NCBI GenBank assembly: GCA_025362325.1
Contig: JANYGO010000049.1
Span: 1-41,798, forward strand
From: Cyanobacteriota bacterium
GTDB taxonomy: Bacteria; Cyanobacteriota; Cyanobacteriia; Cyanobacteriales; Microcoleaceae
DNA length: 41,798 nucleotides
Direction of reading: 5' to 3'
The notes beneath the pieces were generated by a model. That model was not told the DNA's origin. It saw only the letters and a program-made list of their open reading frames with translations, and ran no database searches. Numbering within the stretch: position 1 is the stretch's first letter; the number at the start of each line of letters is the position of its first letter. The translations under genes and the position numbers were made by a program. This document shows positions 25,630-34,579 of the stretch, in pieces.

Positions 25630-26697
25630 ATGAATATCCGATATTGCTCCCCAAAAATAACGCGATCGCCCTTATCCTACTGCGCCATATTTTTCATCAC
25701 CTTGTTTTTCGCTGTTGGCTGCGTCAACCCAGCAATTTATATCAAAACCACGACAGAAACAGAAGCAGCTTCTTCAGTAAGTGCTGACGCAGTTCGCCTC
25801 GGATTCAGCGCGTGGCCCGGCTGGTTTCCTTGGCAAATTGCCAAAGAACAAAAGATATTTGAAGCCAACAATGTTCCTGTAGACTTAAAATGGTTTGACG
25901 GCTACTTAGAATCCATCAGCACCCTCACAGCAGGACAGATAGACGCTAACAGCCAAACCCTCGGCGATACAGTAAACTCTATATCAGGCGGTGCCGACCA
26001 AGTAATTGTTTTAGTCAACGACAACTCGACGGGAAATGACAAACTGATTGTCGCCGAAGGCATCAATTCCGTTGCCGATTTGAAGGGCAAAAAAGTTGCA
26101 GCAGAGGAGGGTACTGTCGATCACTTTCTCTTGCTGTTAGGGCTGAGAAAAGCAGGTTTATCAGTGCGGGATATTCAATTTGTACCGCTGGAAACCGGCA
26201 AAGCTGCGGCGGCTTTTGTCGGAGGACAAGTCGATGCGGTGGCAGTATTTGCGCCGTTTACCACGCAGGCATTAAAACGCTCAAACAGCAAGGAACTGTT
26301 TAGTTCAAAAGACTTTCCGGGGGCGATTTCCGACCATTTGACATTCACGCGAAAGTTTATCGACGAACACCCCGATCGAGTGCAAGCCCTGGTCAATTCA
26401 TGGTTTGCAACATTGGAATACATGAAAGCAAATAAAGACAAATCTTACGAGATTCTCACCAACCGCGCCGGAGTCAGCGTAGAGGAATACAAAGAATATG
26501 AAAACGGCACTAAGATATTTACAGTCGAGGAAAACTTGAAAGCCTTTCAACCGGGAAATGACATGACATCGTTGCAGTTTGCGGCGGCGGAAATGACTAA
26601 ATTTTTGGTAGATGTAGGTTTAGCAAAAACCCAACCAGATATTAGCAAGTTATTTGACGATCGCTTTATCAAAGCTTACGCCGAAGGTAAAAGCTAA
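25630..26697 (+). CDS. ABC transporter substrate-binding lipoprotein (guanidine uptake, predicted)
   Basis: 355 aa. A hydrophobic N-terminus ending AVGC gives a lipoprotein signal with lipidated Cys31, so it is anchored facing the periplasm. The mature part is of the SsuA/TauA/NMT1 fold: VRLGFSAWPGWFPWQIAKEQKIFE, a typical nitrate/sulfonate/taurine-type start, and LKGKKVAAEEGTVDHFLLLLGL. Members next to ykkC riboswitches and urea/guanidine carboxylase genes are predicted to bind guanidine. First gene downstream of the riboswitch. No obvious Shine-Dalgarno before the ATG. Specificity is inferred from context only. Confidence 0.88.
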   Translation: MNIRYCSPKITRSPLSYCAIFFITLFFAVGCVNPAIYIKTTTETEAASSVSADAVRLGFSAWPGWFPWQIAKEQKIFEANNVPVDLKWFDGYLESISTLTAGQIDANSQTLGDTVNSISGGADQVIVLVNDNSTGNDKLIVAEGINSVADLKGKKVAAEEGTVDHFLLLLGLRKAGLSVRDIQFVPLETGKAAAAFVGGQVDAVAVFAPFTTQALKRSNSKELFSSKDFPGAISDHLTFTRKFIDEHPDRVQALVNSWFATLEYMKANKDKSYEILTNRAGVSVEEYKEYENGTKIFTVEENLKAFQPGNDMTSLQFAAAEMTKFLVDVGLAKTQPDISKLFDDRFIKAYAEGKS

Positions 26698-26804
26698 AAG
26701 GCAGAAAGTAAGCAAATCGCAAATAAATTAAAATTTTACAAATATTCTTTCTGGGATTGCCTAAATCACTCAAATTACTCGATTAACCGTTCTGCAATTA
26801 AATC

Positions 26805-27656
26805 ATGCCACCAAATCCCGAACCGCGATCGATCCAATCCCACCTCAAGCAAAAAAGCCTAAATCCCACCGTTTTCTGGCGGATTGCGGAAGAGATACCA
26901 AAACCCCTCAATATTGGGTTAACAGTAACATCGATCGCCCTACCGCTGCTGCTGTGGTGGCTAGTAACAACCTTCGCCAACGTAGATCCCAAATTTTTGC
27001 CTTCCCCAGCCAAAGTTTTAGAGGCATTTGGTAGGCTGTGGAACACTCGCGAACTTTTGAAAGACACAGTAGCGAGTTTGTGGCGGGTGGGAGTGGGCTT
27101 TCTGTTCGCCTTGGTTTTTTCCATACCAATTGGCGTGCTGATGGGCAGTTTTCCCAGTATTCGCGCCTTGCTGGAACCCATGTTCGGCTTGATGCGATAT
27201 ATGCCCGCACCAGCATTCATTCCCCTCTTAATTCTCTACTTGGGAATCGGCGAAGAACCCAAAATAATGCTGATATTTATCGGCGTCTTTTTCTTCAATT
27301 CGCTGATGGTGATGGATACAGTCAAGTTTGTTCCAAAAGAGTTGATCGAAGCTACTTATATGTTGGGCGGGAATCGCTGGGAAATCCTCACTCAAGTTAT
27401 TTTTCCCCACGTTTTGCCGGGAATTCTTGATGCTAGCCGCATCAACCTAGCTGCGGCTTGGCAATTGGTAATCGTCTCGGAATTGATTGCTGCAACCGAA
27501 GGCTTAGGCCGCCGGATCAGTGTCGCAGGTCGATTTCTCCGAACCGATGAAATTTTTGTGGGGCTGATTGTCATTGGGGCGATCGGGCTGACTTTTGACT
27601 TGCTTTTTCAATATCTGTTGCGGGTTTCTTGTAAATGGTCAAGCCAGAAACAGTAA
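26805..27656 (+). CDS. ABC transporter permease (SsuC/TauC type)
   Basis: 283 aa. Several membrane helices (for example SIALPLLLWWLVTTF, GVGFLFALVFSIPIGVL, IGAIGLTFDLLF) and the EAA loop ELIEATYMLGGNRWEILTQVIFP that docks onto the ATPase. It forms the inner-membrane channel of the importer with the neighbouring binding protein and ATPase. The N-terminal ~30 residues are polar and longer than usual. It follows the lipoprotein gene after 107 bp, same strand, presumably in the riboswitch-controlled transcript. Confidence 0.9.
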   Translation: MPPNPEPRSIQSHLKQKSLNPTVFWRIAEEIPKPLNIGLTVTSIALPLLLWWLVTTFANVDPKFLPSPAKVLEAFGRLWNTRELLKDTVASLWRVGVGFLFALVFSIPIGVLMGSFPSIRALLEPMFGLMRYMPAPAFIPLLILYLGIGEEPKIMLIFIGVFFFNSLMVMDTVKFVPKELIEATYMLGGNRWEILTQVIFPHVLPGILDASRINLAAAWQLVIVSELIAATEGLGRRISVAGRFLRTDEIFVGLIVIGAIGLTFDLLFQYLLRVSCKWSSQKQ

Positions 27657-27691
27657 GCAGATGTTATGTAAATCTGGGTTAAAAAATTAGG

Positions 27692-27838
27692 ATCGTAGTG
27701 AGGAGTGTAGTCCTCATAAATAAAAGATTGAATCCTCACTACGAACTAAGTTAGTCCTCAGAAAGAAGGACTGAAGTCCTCACTACGAACCAATTTAGTC
27801 CTCCAAAAGAAGGACTGAAGTCCTCACTACGAACCAAT
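27692..27838. repeat. tandem ~44-bp repeats of the GTAGTGAGGAC family
   Basis: Two nearly identical 44-bp units (27751-27794, 27795-27838), each containing GGACTGAAGTCCTCACTACG, preceded by a diverged copy. Inserted between the permease and ATPase genes. Each unit contains a self-complementary AGGACT..AGTCCT core. Confidence 0.85.
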
Positions 27839-27863
27839 TTAGTACAATACGGAGAATTTACTA

Positions 27864-28640
27864 ATGTTTCTGCAAATCAATAATCTGCACAAAAACTTTG
27901 AAACTAAAAACGGTAAATTAGTTGTCCTCAAGGACATCAATATGAGCATCAAGCAAGGCGAATTTATCTGCGCGGTAGGCGCATCAGGTTCTGGCAAATC
28001 TACTCTGTTGAGGCAGATTGCGGGATTGGACAAGCCGACAACAGGGGAAGTTAAAATTGATGGCAAGGAAGTTGTTTCGCCTGGGCCGGATCGAGGTATG
28101 GTATTTCAGCATTACACTCTTTATCCTTGGATGAACGTGCAGGAAAATGCCGAGTTTGGCCTCAAACTTCAAGGCTTGTCCAAGCAAAAGCGGCGCGAAC
28201 AAGCGAGTTATTATTTGAGTGTGGTAGGATTGACGGAGTTTGCGAAGTCGTTGCCGAAGGAATTGTCGGGCGGGATGAAACAACGGGTGGCGATCGCCCG
28301 CGCCCTCGCTTCTGAACCGAAAGTGTTATTAATGGATGAACCTTTCGGCGCCTTGGATATCCACACTAAAGAATCGATGCACGAATTCATGCTCGATTTG
28401 TGGCGCCGCACTCAGATTACCATCTTTATGATTACTCACGATGTCGAAGAAGCGGTGTTTCTTTCCAATCGGATCTACGCTTTGGGCGCTCGTCCCGGTA
28501 CAGTGAGAAAGGAAATGTTGATTAATTTGCCCGATCGCACTCCCAGCGTTAAACGCCACGCCAAATTCCACGATTACCGCGACGAACTCATGGATTTGAT
28601 GCGGAAACACGGACAGGAAGCAGTTGCAATAGCCGCTTAA
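27864..28640 (+). CDS. ABC transporter ATP-binding protein (SsuB/TauB type)
   Basis: 258 aa. Walker A GASGSGKST, Q-loop VFQHYTLYPWM, signature LSGGMKQRVAIARAL, Walker B VLLMDEPFGALD and the H-loop TIFMITHDVEEA are all intact. It powers the importer formed with the two preceding genes. GGAG lies nine bases before the ATG. Family members of this subgroup energise uptake of nitrate, sulfonates, taurine and, beside ykkC riboswitches, presumably guanidine. Confidence 0.93.
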   Translation: MFLQINNLHKNFETKNGKLVVLKDINMSIKQGEFICAVGASGSGKSTLLRQIAGLDKPTTGEVKIDGKEVVSPGPDRGMVFQHYTLYPWMNVQENAEFGLKLQGLSKQKRREQASYYLSVVGLTEFAKSLPKELSGGMKQRVAIARALASEPKVLLMDEPFGALDIHTKESMHEFMLDLWRRTQITIFMITHDVEEAVFLSNRIYALGARPGTVRKEMLINLPDRTPSVKRHAKFHDYRDELMDLMRKHGQEAVAIAA

Positions 28641-28648
28641 ATAAGACA

Positions 28649-28703
28649 TAGGTTTGCAGTTGCGTGGCGTTGCGTTCGCGCTAAGAGTGCAACCGCAAAC
28701 CTA
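28649..28703. repeat. 15-bp hairpin (one mismatch) after the ATPase gene
   Basis: TAGGTTTGCAGTTGC (28649-28663) and GCAACCGCAAACCTA (28689-28703). It sits nine bases after the ATPase stop and could attenuate transcription between the transporter and enzyme genes, or protect the upstream mRNA. No T-run. Confidence 0.6.
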
Positions 28704-28805
28704 AGTAAGGGAAAATAAATATTACTTTGGGAGAGGGCGGGTTTGACAGCGACAAGATAATATTGTTGTGTTTCGCTGACTGCCTCAATATATCAGGAGG
28801 AATTC

Positions 28806-29534
28806 ATGGTGCAACTATCGATCGACAAAAACTCACAAATCGATGCTGGCCTCGTATTAATCGAAGAAACCGTACCGGGCGGCGCGTACTGGTCGGGAGT
28901 CATCAAGCGGGGAAACACCCTGCGAATCACCGATCTAGAAGGCTCTCGCGGCGTTTCCATGCTGTGCTACAATGCCGACAATGCGATCGAACGCTTCAAC
29001 GCAGCAGACACCGCCAAAATTCAATTCAACGCCTTTCTCAAACAAGGCACAGTCATCTACACAGACATGGGGCGCATCCTATTTTCCATCACCCAAGACA
29101 CATCAGGCTGTCACGACTTGCTAGCCGGATGCAGCAACGCCATTAGCAACAGTAAAAAATACGGCCCTGGAGACTGGAAAAACTCCCGCGACAACTTCCT
29201 CAAAGCCCTAACTCGGTGGGGTTTAGGCAAAAAAGACATCATGCCAAACCTCAACTTATTTACTCGAATTGCCATCAAACCCGACGGCACGATGGAGTTT
29301 CGCGAAGGCAGCGAAGAACCAGGTAGTTTTATGGATTTACGAGCCGAAATGAACGTATTAACAATTATCTCAAACTGCCCCCACATCCTGCATCCAAACC
29401 CCATTTACGATCCAAAACCCATCCAAATTCAGATTGGGAAATCCCCCGCACCCGCAGCAGACGACTTGTGCCGCACCGCCAACCCGGAAGCTGTGCGCGG
29501 CTTCACCAACACCGATGCTTTGTTCCTGCAATAA
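28806..29534 (+). CDS. carboxyguanidine deiminase subunit (DUF1989, UAAP1-like)
   Basis: 242 aa DUF1989 protein, formerly called urea carboxylase-associated protein. With its partner at 29799 it corresponds to CgdA/CgdB, which deiminate carboxyguanidine to allophanate in the characterised guanidine pathway. Visible features: ETVPGGAYWSGVIKRGNTLRI, a His/Cys cluster TSGCHDLLAGCSNA that is a plausible metal site, NLNLFTRIAI and DLRAEMNVLTIISNCPH. A strong AGGAGG ribosome-binding site precedes the ATG by five bases. Which of A or B it represents I cannot assign. The last ~40 residues extend beyond the shared domain. Confidence 0.88.
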   Translation: MVQLSIDKNSQIDAGLVLIEETVPGGAYWSGVIKRGNTLRITDLEGSRGVSMLCYNADNAIERFNAADTAKIQFNAFLKQGTVIYTDMGRILFSITQDTSGCHDLLAGCSNAISNSKKYGPGDWKNSRDNFLKALTRWGLGKKDIMPNLNLFTRIAIKPDGTMEFREGSEEPGSFMDLRAEMNVLTIISNCPHILHPNPIYDPKPIQIQIGKSPAPAADDLCRTANPEAVRGFTNTDALFLQ

Positions 29535-29590
29535 ACCCGATTCCACAACTCAGTCTTGTCCGCGTTAATCCAATACGCTTGGGTTAAGAC

Positions 29591-29716
29591 AGATCTCCCT
29601 GGCGCCCCCCTTAAAAAGGGTGGGACAAGAATCTTATCAAAGTCCCCCTTGCTTTCGGGGGGGGACAAGAATCTTATCAAACTCCCCCTTGCTTTCGGGG
29701 GATGCGAGGGGGATCT
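29591..29716. repeat. dispersed inverted-repeat element (copy 2) with internal duplication
   Basis: Bounded by AGATCTCCCT and AGGGGGATCT like the copy at 954-1035, but the internal segment GGGACAAGAATCTTATCAAA plus CCCCCTTGCTTTCGGGGG occurs twice in tandem. Inserted between the two deiminase genes. Confidence 0.8.
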
Positions 29717-29798
29717 CCGAGCAATAAACAGTGTTAACAATTGCGTATTGCGCGTTAATCTGCGGTAAAAAATGCTGTAAATCAATCAAAAGTGAACC

Positions 29799-30440
29799 AT
29801 GACTGCAAATACCAAACAAATCCTCGATCCCAAAAAAGCCATTTACAACGAAGTTTTACCAGCCAGACATCCTTGGTCTCGCGTCATCAAAAAAGGACAG
29901 ATTCTCCGCATAGTAGATTTAGGCGGAAATCAAGCAGTAGACTTTTTAGTGTACAATGCCGATGACCCTTCCGAACGCTATAGCGCCCCCGATACAATCG
30001 TCAATCAAGGCAACATCTTTGTCACTACAAACAGCAAACTAATTTCCAACGAAGGGCGAACCATGATGACCATAATTGCTGACTCCTGCGGGCGGCACGA
30101 TACCTCCGGCGGCGCGTGTAGCTGCGAGAGCAATTCAGTGCGGTTTGGACTAGATAAAAAATACCAGCACGCCTGCGTTGAAAATTTCCTCGCCGCAATT
30201 CTTCCCTACGGTTTGGGCAAGCGAGATTTAGTCAGCAATATCAACTTTTTTATGAATGTGCCAGTTAGCAAAAATGGCACTTTAGAAATTGTTGACGGCA
30301 TCTCAGATCCGGGAAGTACAGTTGATTTGCGAGCCGAAATGAACGCGCTAGTTGCGATTTCTAACTGCCCGCAAATGAACAATCCTTGCAATGCTTACAA
30401 TCCCACGCCGATTCAGTTGATTGTTTGGGATGCGGTGTAA
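29799..30440 (+). CDS. carboxyguanidine deiminase subunit (DUF1989, UAAP2-like)
   Basis: 213 aa, paralogous to the preceding DUF1989 protein. It shares VLPARHPWSRVIKKGQILRIVDLGGNQAVDFLVYNADD, DLRAEMNALVAISNCPQMNNPCNAYNPTP and the LGKRDLVSNINFFMNVPV segment. The metal-site candidate is GRHDTSGGACSCESN, richer in Cys than in the partner, so the two subunits are not equivalent. Together they should convert carboxyguanidine to allophanate plus ammonia. Separated from its partner by a repeat element, and no strong Shine-Dalgarno is seen. Name follows the family; A/B assignment is open. Confidence 0.88.
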   Translation: MTANTKQILDPKKAIYNEVLPARHPWSRVIKKGQILRIVDLGGNQAVDFLVYNADDPSERYSAPDTIVNQGNIFVTTNSKLISNEGRTMMTIIADSCGRHDTSGGACSCESNSVRFGLDKKYQHACVENFLAAILPYGLGKRDLVSNINFFMNVPVSKNGTLEIVDGISDPGSTVDLRAEMNALVAISNCPQMNNPCNAYNPTPIQLIVWDAV

Positions 30441-30460
30441 CCGAAAAATACCAGGTTTGT

Positions 30461-30584
30461 AGTGAGGACTTCAGTCCTTCTTAATGAGGACTTTAGTCCT
30501 TCTTAATGAGTAATAAAGTCCCAATTACCAATGCCCTGTTTGGCCAATTCCCTGTTTGGCCAATTCCCAATTCCCAATTCCCAA
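30461..30584. repeat. mixed repeats upstream of the carboxylase gene
   Basis: Contains GTAGTGAGGACTTCAGTCCT with a second GAGGACTTTAGTCCTTCTTA copy (30461-30508), a duplicated CCCTGTTTGGCCAATT (about 30535-30566), and three TTCCCAA heptamers at 30564-30584 with a partial fourth. The array ends about six bases from the carboxylase ATG. Confidence 0.8.
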
Positions 30585-30595
30585 TTCCCCCCATA

Positions 30596-33500
30596 ATGTT
30601 TAACAAAGTTCTGATTGCCAATCGCGGTGAAATTGCCTGCCGAATTATCCGCACGCTCGATCGCCTCGGAATTGCTTCGGTAGCAGTATATTCTGAAGCC
30701 GACGCCCACGCCAAACACGTTTTCGCCGCCAGCGAAGCCATTTGTATCGGTGCATCCGCCGCAGCCGAGAGTTATTTGCGGTTCGATCGCATTCTCGAAG
30801 TGGCGCGCCAAACAAAAGCTCAAGCTATCCATCCGGGTTACGGCTTTTTGAGCGAAAATGCAGAATTTGCGGAAGCTTGTATCAGCGAAAATATTGCATT
30901 TATCGGCCCGACTCCGAGTCAGTTGCGTTGCTTTGGATTGAAGCACACCGCGCGGGAAATAGCCGCTGCAAATCAAGTGCCGCTAACTCCCGGAAGCGAA
31001 CTTTTAGCAAGTTTAGAGGATGCCCAAAAAGCGGCTGGGGCGATCGGCTATCCGGTGATGCTCAAAAGTACCGCAGGCGGCGGCGGTATCGGTTTGCAGG
31101 CTTGTTTTGGCGATCGAGATTTAGCAGAAGCATTTGAAAAAGTACAGCGTTTGAGCCAAAGCAATTTTAAACAAAGCGCAGTTTTTTTAGAGAAATACAT
31201 TCAAACAGCCAGGCACATAGAAGTCCAAATCTTTGGAGATGGCAAAGGAAGTGTCATAGCCTTGGGCGAGCGAGATTGTTCGGTGCAGCGGCGCAATCAA
31301 AAAGTAATTGAAGAAACCCCCGCCCCTGCGATTACCGACGCACAGCGAAATCAGTTGTACGGTGCAGCAGTGCGGTTGGGAAAAGCAGTAAATTACCAAT
31401 CAGCGGGTACTGTTGAATTTGTGTTTGATGTCGAGGCGAAACAGTTTTATTTTTTGGAAGTCAACACGCGCTTGCAAGTCGAACACGGCGTGACTGAAGC
31501 TGTCAACAACATCGACCTCGTTGAGTGGATGGTAAAACAGGCTTCTGGGGATTTGTTCCCTATACAAAATTACCAATATCAGCCGCAAGGACATTCAATT
31601 GAGGTGCGGATTTATGCCGAAGATGCCGCCAAGAATTTTCAGCCGAGTTCCGGGTTGCTGAATCAAGTTGCGTTTCCCGAAAACGTCCGCTGCGACAGTT
31701 GGATCGAAACCGGAACGGAGGTTACTCCTTTTTACGATCCGCTGCTAGCCAAAATCATCGTTTGCGGGGAAAATCGAGCGCAGGCGATCGCCCAACTCAA
31801 AGCTGCTTTAGATGTCAGTGAAATAGCGGGAATTGAAACTAATTTAGATTACCTCCGCCAGATTTTGGACGATTCCCGATTCAACCGGGGCGAACTGAAC
31901 ACGCGCTTTTTAAACTCTTTTGAATACGCCCCTTTAACGATCGATGTATTGGATGGTGGAACCTACAGCAGCATTCAAGATTATCCGGGGCGGATTGGCT
32001 ATTGGGATGTTGGCGTGCCGCCTTCGGGCCCGATGGATCATCTCGCATTTCGAGCGGCCAATCGTTTAGTAGGAAATCCCGAATCAACAGCAGGACTGGA
32101 GTTCACAGCCACAGGCCCAACTCTGCGATTTAATGCAGATACAGTTATTAGTTTGACTGGTGCAACTATGAAGGGAACGCTCAACGGCGAATCGGTGCCG
32201 TTTTGGCGGGCAATTCCCGTAAAAGCGGGCAGCATTCTCAAGTTAAAAGCCATTGAAGGCGGCGGCTACCGCACTTATTTAGCGGTGAAACACGGTTTTA
32301 ATGTACCTGAATACTTGGGCAGCAAATCAACGTTTGTACTGGGCAAATTTGGCGGTCACGCTGGCCGCACGCTGCGTGCGGGAGATGTGCTGAAACTGCA
32401 TCAAACTGCAACTCTGTCAGCGGAATTATCTTGGCCTTCGGAACTGATTCCAACTTACAGCAATAATTGGGAAATTGGTGTTTTGTACGGGCCGCACGGT
32501 GCACCGGATTTCTTTACTGAGGAAGACATCAAAATGTTTTTCTCAACAGAATGGCGCGTGCATTACAACTCGACGCGGACGGGGATTCGGCTGATCGGGC
32601 CGAAGCCAAGTTGGGCGCGTCAAGACGGTGGGGAAGCGGGTTTGCACCCGTCTAACATTCATGATAACGCTTACGCGATCGGCACGATCGACTTTACGGG
32701 CGATATGCCTGTAATTCTCGGTCTTGACGGCCCGAGTTTGGGAGGTTTTGTCTGTCCTGCTACTATTGTGCAGTCCCAATTGTGGAAAATCGGACAACTG
32801 AAACCGGGGGACAGCATTCGTTTTTACTGTTTGAGTTTTGCTGAAGCTTTGCAGCAGGAATTAGAGCAATACAGGCAAATTGCTACTTTTTCTCTCCCGG
32901 TTTCTGAGGCAAAATCTGAGAGATTGTTTCAGATTCCCGGTTCTCCAGTTTTACACAAAATTTCTGAATCTTCGGGACAGGTTGCTGTTACTTACCGTCA
33001 AGCTGGCGATAAATATATTTTAGTTGAATACGGGCCGTTGGTGCTCGATTTAAATTTACGTTTTCGGGCCCACGCCTTGATGGCATGGCTGACAGCAAAT
33101 CCGTTGCCGGGAGTTATCGAATTAGTGCCGGGAATGCGATCGCTCCAAATTCACTTTGAGAGCCGCCAGATTTCGCAACAGCAGCTAATGCAGGCGCTGA
33201 TTGCGGCGGAGACGGAACTTCCGGCGATCGAGAATATGGAAGTGCCGGCGCGCATTGTACACTTGCCTTTATCTTGGGAAGATGAATCGACGCTGCTGGC
33301 GATTGAAAAATATATGCAGTCTGTGCGATCGGATGCACCTTGGTGTCCCAGCAATATTGAGTTTATCCGCCGCATAAATGGGCTTGATAGCATCGAACAA
33401 GTCAGAGAAATTGTCTTTAATGCTAACTATTTAGTGATGGGTTTGGGAGACGTTTATTTAGGCGCACCAGTCGCAACTCCCCTCGATCCGCGCCACCGTT

Positions 33501-34213
33501 TGGTTACTACAAAATACAATCCCGCCCGCACTTGGACTCCCGAAAATGCAGTTGGCATTGGCGGCGCGTATTTGTGCGTTTACGGGATGGAAGGGCCCGG
33601 AGGTTATCAATTTGTCGGCCGCACGGTGCAAATGTGGAATCGGTTTAAACAAACGGCGGATTTCCAGTCTGGTAAACCTTGGCTGTTGCGCTTTTTTGAC
33701 CAAATCCGATTTTATCCGGTTTCTCATGAGGAATTGCTGCGCTGTCGGGAAGAATTTATCGAAGGGAAGTTTCAATTAAAGGTTGAAGAAATTACTTTTA
33801 ATTTGAGAGAATACAATGAGTTTTTGGATTCTATTGCTAGCAGTGCGGCTGAGTTTAAAGCGCAGCAGCAGGCCGCATTTAATGCAGAGCGCGATCGCTG
33901 GGCCGCCTCCGGGGAATTTGAGGCTGAATCTGCCGCAGAAGCCCCGCTGAATATGGCTTCTGAAACAGTGGCGGAGGTTACTTTGCCGATCGGCTGTGAG
34001 GCAGTTGTCGCTCACGTTTCGGCCAATGTTTGGCAGATACTGGTTAATGTGGGAGATGCGGTTGCTGAGGGCGATCGGCTGTTAATTTTGGAAGCGATGA
34101 AAATGGAAATTGCTATTACTGCTGATGTGCCGGGAACTGTAGCCCAATTGTTTTGCGAAAAGGGGCAAACGGTAACTGCTGGGCAAATTCTAGCGGCAGT
34201 TCAACCCGATTAA
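30596..34213 (+). CDS. uca: biotin-dependent urea/guanidine carboxylase
   Basis: 1205 aa from ATG 30596 (MFNKVLIANRGEIACRI); a longer reading from 30506 would translate the repeats. Domains: biotin carboxylase (1 to about 450; SAGGGGIGLQA, EVNTRLQVEH), carboxyltransferase halves of the KipA/KipI type (about 460-780, DGGTYSSIQDYPGRIGYWDVGVPPSGPMD; about 800-1050, TPLDPRHRLVTTKYNPARTW) and a biotinyl domain with Lys1169 in EAMKME. It carboxylates the substrate using ATP, bicarbonate and biotin. Databases call this family urea carboxylase; the guanidine-I riboswitch and the DUF1989 pair favour guanidine as the real substrate. Last gene of the operon; heptamer repeats replace a Shine-Dalgarno. 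Confidence 0.93.
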   Translation: MFNKVLIANRGEIACRIIRTLDRLGIASVAVYSEADAHAKHVFAASEAICIGASAAAESYLRFDRILEVARQTKAQAIHPGYGFLSENAEFAEACISENIAFIGPTPSQLRCFGLKHTAREIAAANQVPLTPGSELLASLEDAQKAAGAIGYPVMLKSTAGGGGIGLQACFGDRDLAEAFEKVQRLSQSNFKQSAVFLEKYIQTARHIEVQIFGDGKGSVIALGERDCSVQRRNQKVIEETPAPAITDAQRNQLYGAAVRLGKAVNYQSAGTVEFVFDVEAKQFYFLEVNTRLQVEHGVTEAVNNIDLVEWMVKQASGDLFPIQNYQYQPQGHSIEVRIYAEDAAKNFQPSSGLLNQVAFPENVRCDSWIETGTEVTPFYDPLLAKIIVCGENRAQAIAQLKAALDVSEIAGIETNLDYLRQILDDSRFNRGELNTRFLNSFEYAPLTIDVLDGGTYSSIQDYPGRIGYWDVGVPPSGPMDHLAFRAANRLVGNPESTAGLEFTATGPTLRFNADTVISLTGATMKGTLNGESVPFWRAIPVKAGSILKLKAIEGGGYRTYLAVKHGFNVPEYLGSKSTFVLGKFGGHAGRTLRAGDVLKLHQTATLSAELSWPSELIPTYSNNWEIGVLYGPHGAPDFFTEEDIKMFFSTEWRVHYNSTRTGIRLIGPKPSWARQDGGEAGLHPSNIHDNAYAIGTIDFTGDMPVILGLDGPSLGGFVCPATIVQSQLWKIGQLKPGDSIRFYCLSFAEALQQELEQYRQIATFSLPVSEAKSERLFQIPGSPVLHKISESSGQVAVTYRQAGDKYILVEYGPLVLDLNLRFRAHALMAWLTANPLPGVIELVPGMRSLQIHFESRQISQQQLMQALIAAETELPAIENMEVPARIVHLPLSWEDESTLLAIEKYMQSVRSDAPWCPSNIEFIRRINGLDSIEQVREIVFNANYLVMGLGDVYLGAPVATPLDPRHRLVTTKYNPARTWTPENAVGIGGAYLCVYGMEGPGGYQFVGRTVQMWNRFKQTADFQSGKPWLLRFFDQIRFYPVSHEELLRCREEFIEGKFQLKVEEITFNLREYNEFLDSIASSAAEFKAQQQAAFNAERDRWAASGEFEAESAAEAPLNMASETVAEVTLPIGCEAVVAHVSANVWQILVNVGDAVAEGDRLLILEAMKMEIAITADVPGTVAQLFCEKGQTVTAGQILAAVQPD

Positions 34214-34281
34214 GCAGTCTTGGATGCAGACACTTTATCTGTAGGTGCGCACTGCACGCATTGGTGTCAAATTAAGCCTAA

Positions 34282-34554
34282 AAACAGCAGATACCTGACG
34301 CTGGCGGTAGGACTTGGCAGTACACGGCCGGAAATGGCAGAATTGAGATGGGGACATTCAGAATTACCTGTCAGTCGGCTGGGGCTCTTGCGAACAGTTA
34401 CGGTTTAGGTAAACCAGAGCTTAGTGCGATCGAATATTCTCAGGAAGAAGCTGGGCCGCCAATATCGAGGAGTCGTTCTCTCCCAATTTTAGATATTACA
34501 GCTAATCAAGTCCAGCGCTGGCTGAATTTTGTGCAGGGTTTTCGACCAATATAA
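34282..34554 (+). pseudogene. C-terminal remnant of a paralogue of the secreted protein at 35040
   Basis: Open from 34282 (after an in-frame TAA at 34279) to 34554. The translation TWQYTAGNGRIEMGTFRITC... NFVQGFRPI aligns with the last ~95 residues of the secreted protein downstream (TWNYEAGGGTINMGSFVISC... SFVQGFQPV). No signal peptide or N-terminal domain precedes it, so it is a truncated duplicate. Confidence 0.82.
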
Positions 34555-34579
34555 AGATCACTTCTAGGAGGCTATAAAG

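Noticed and set aside
34220..34408. 62-codon plus frame after the carboxylase gene
   Set aside because: It overlaps the pseudogene remnant in another frame; the homologous reading is the frame ending at 34554.
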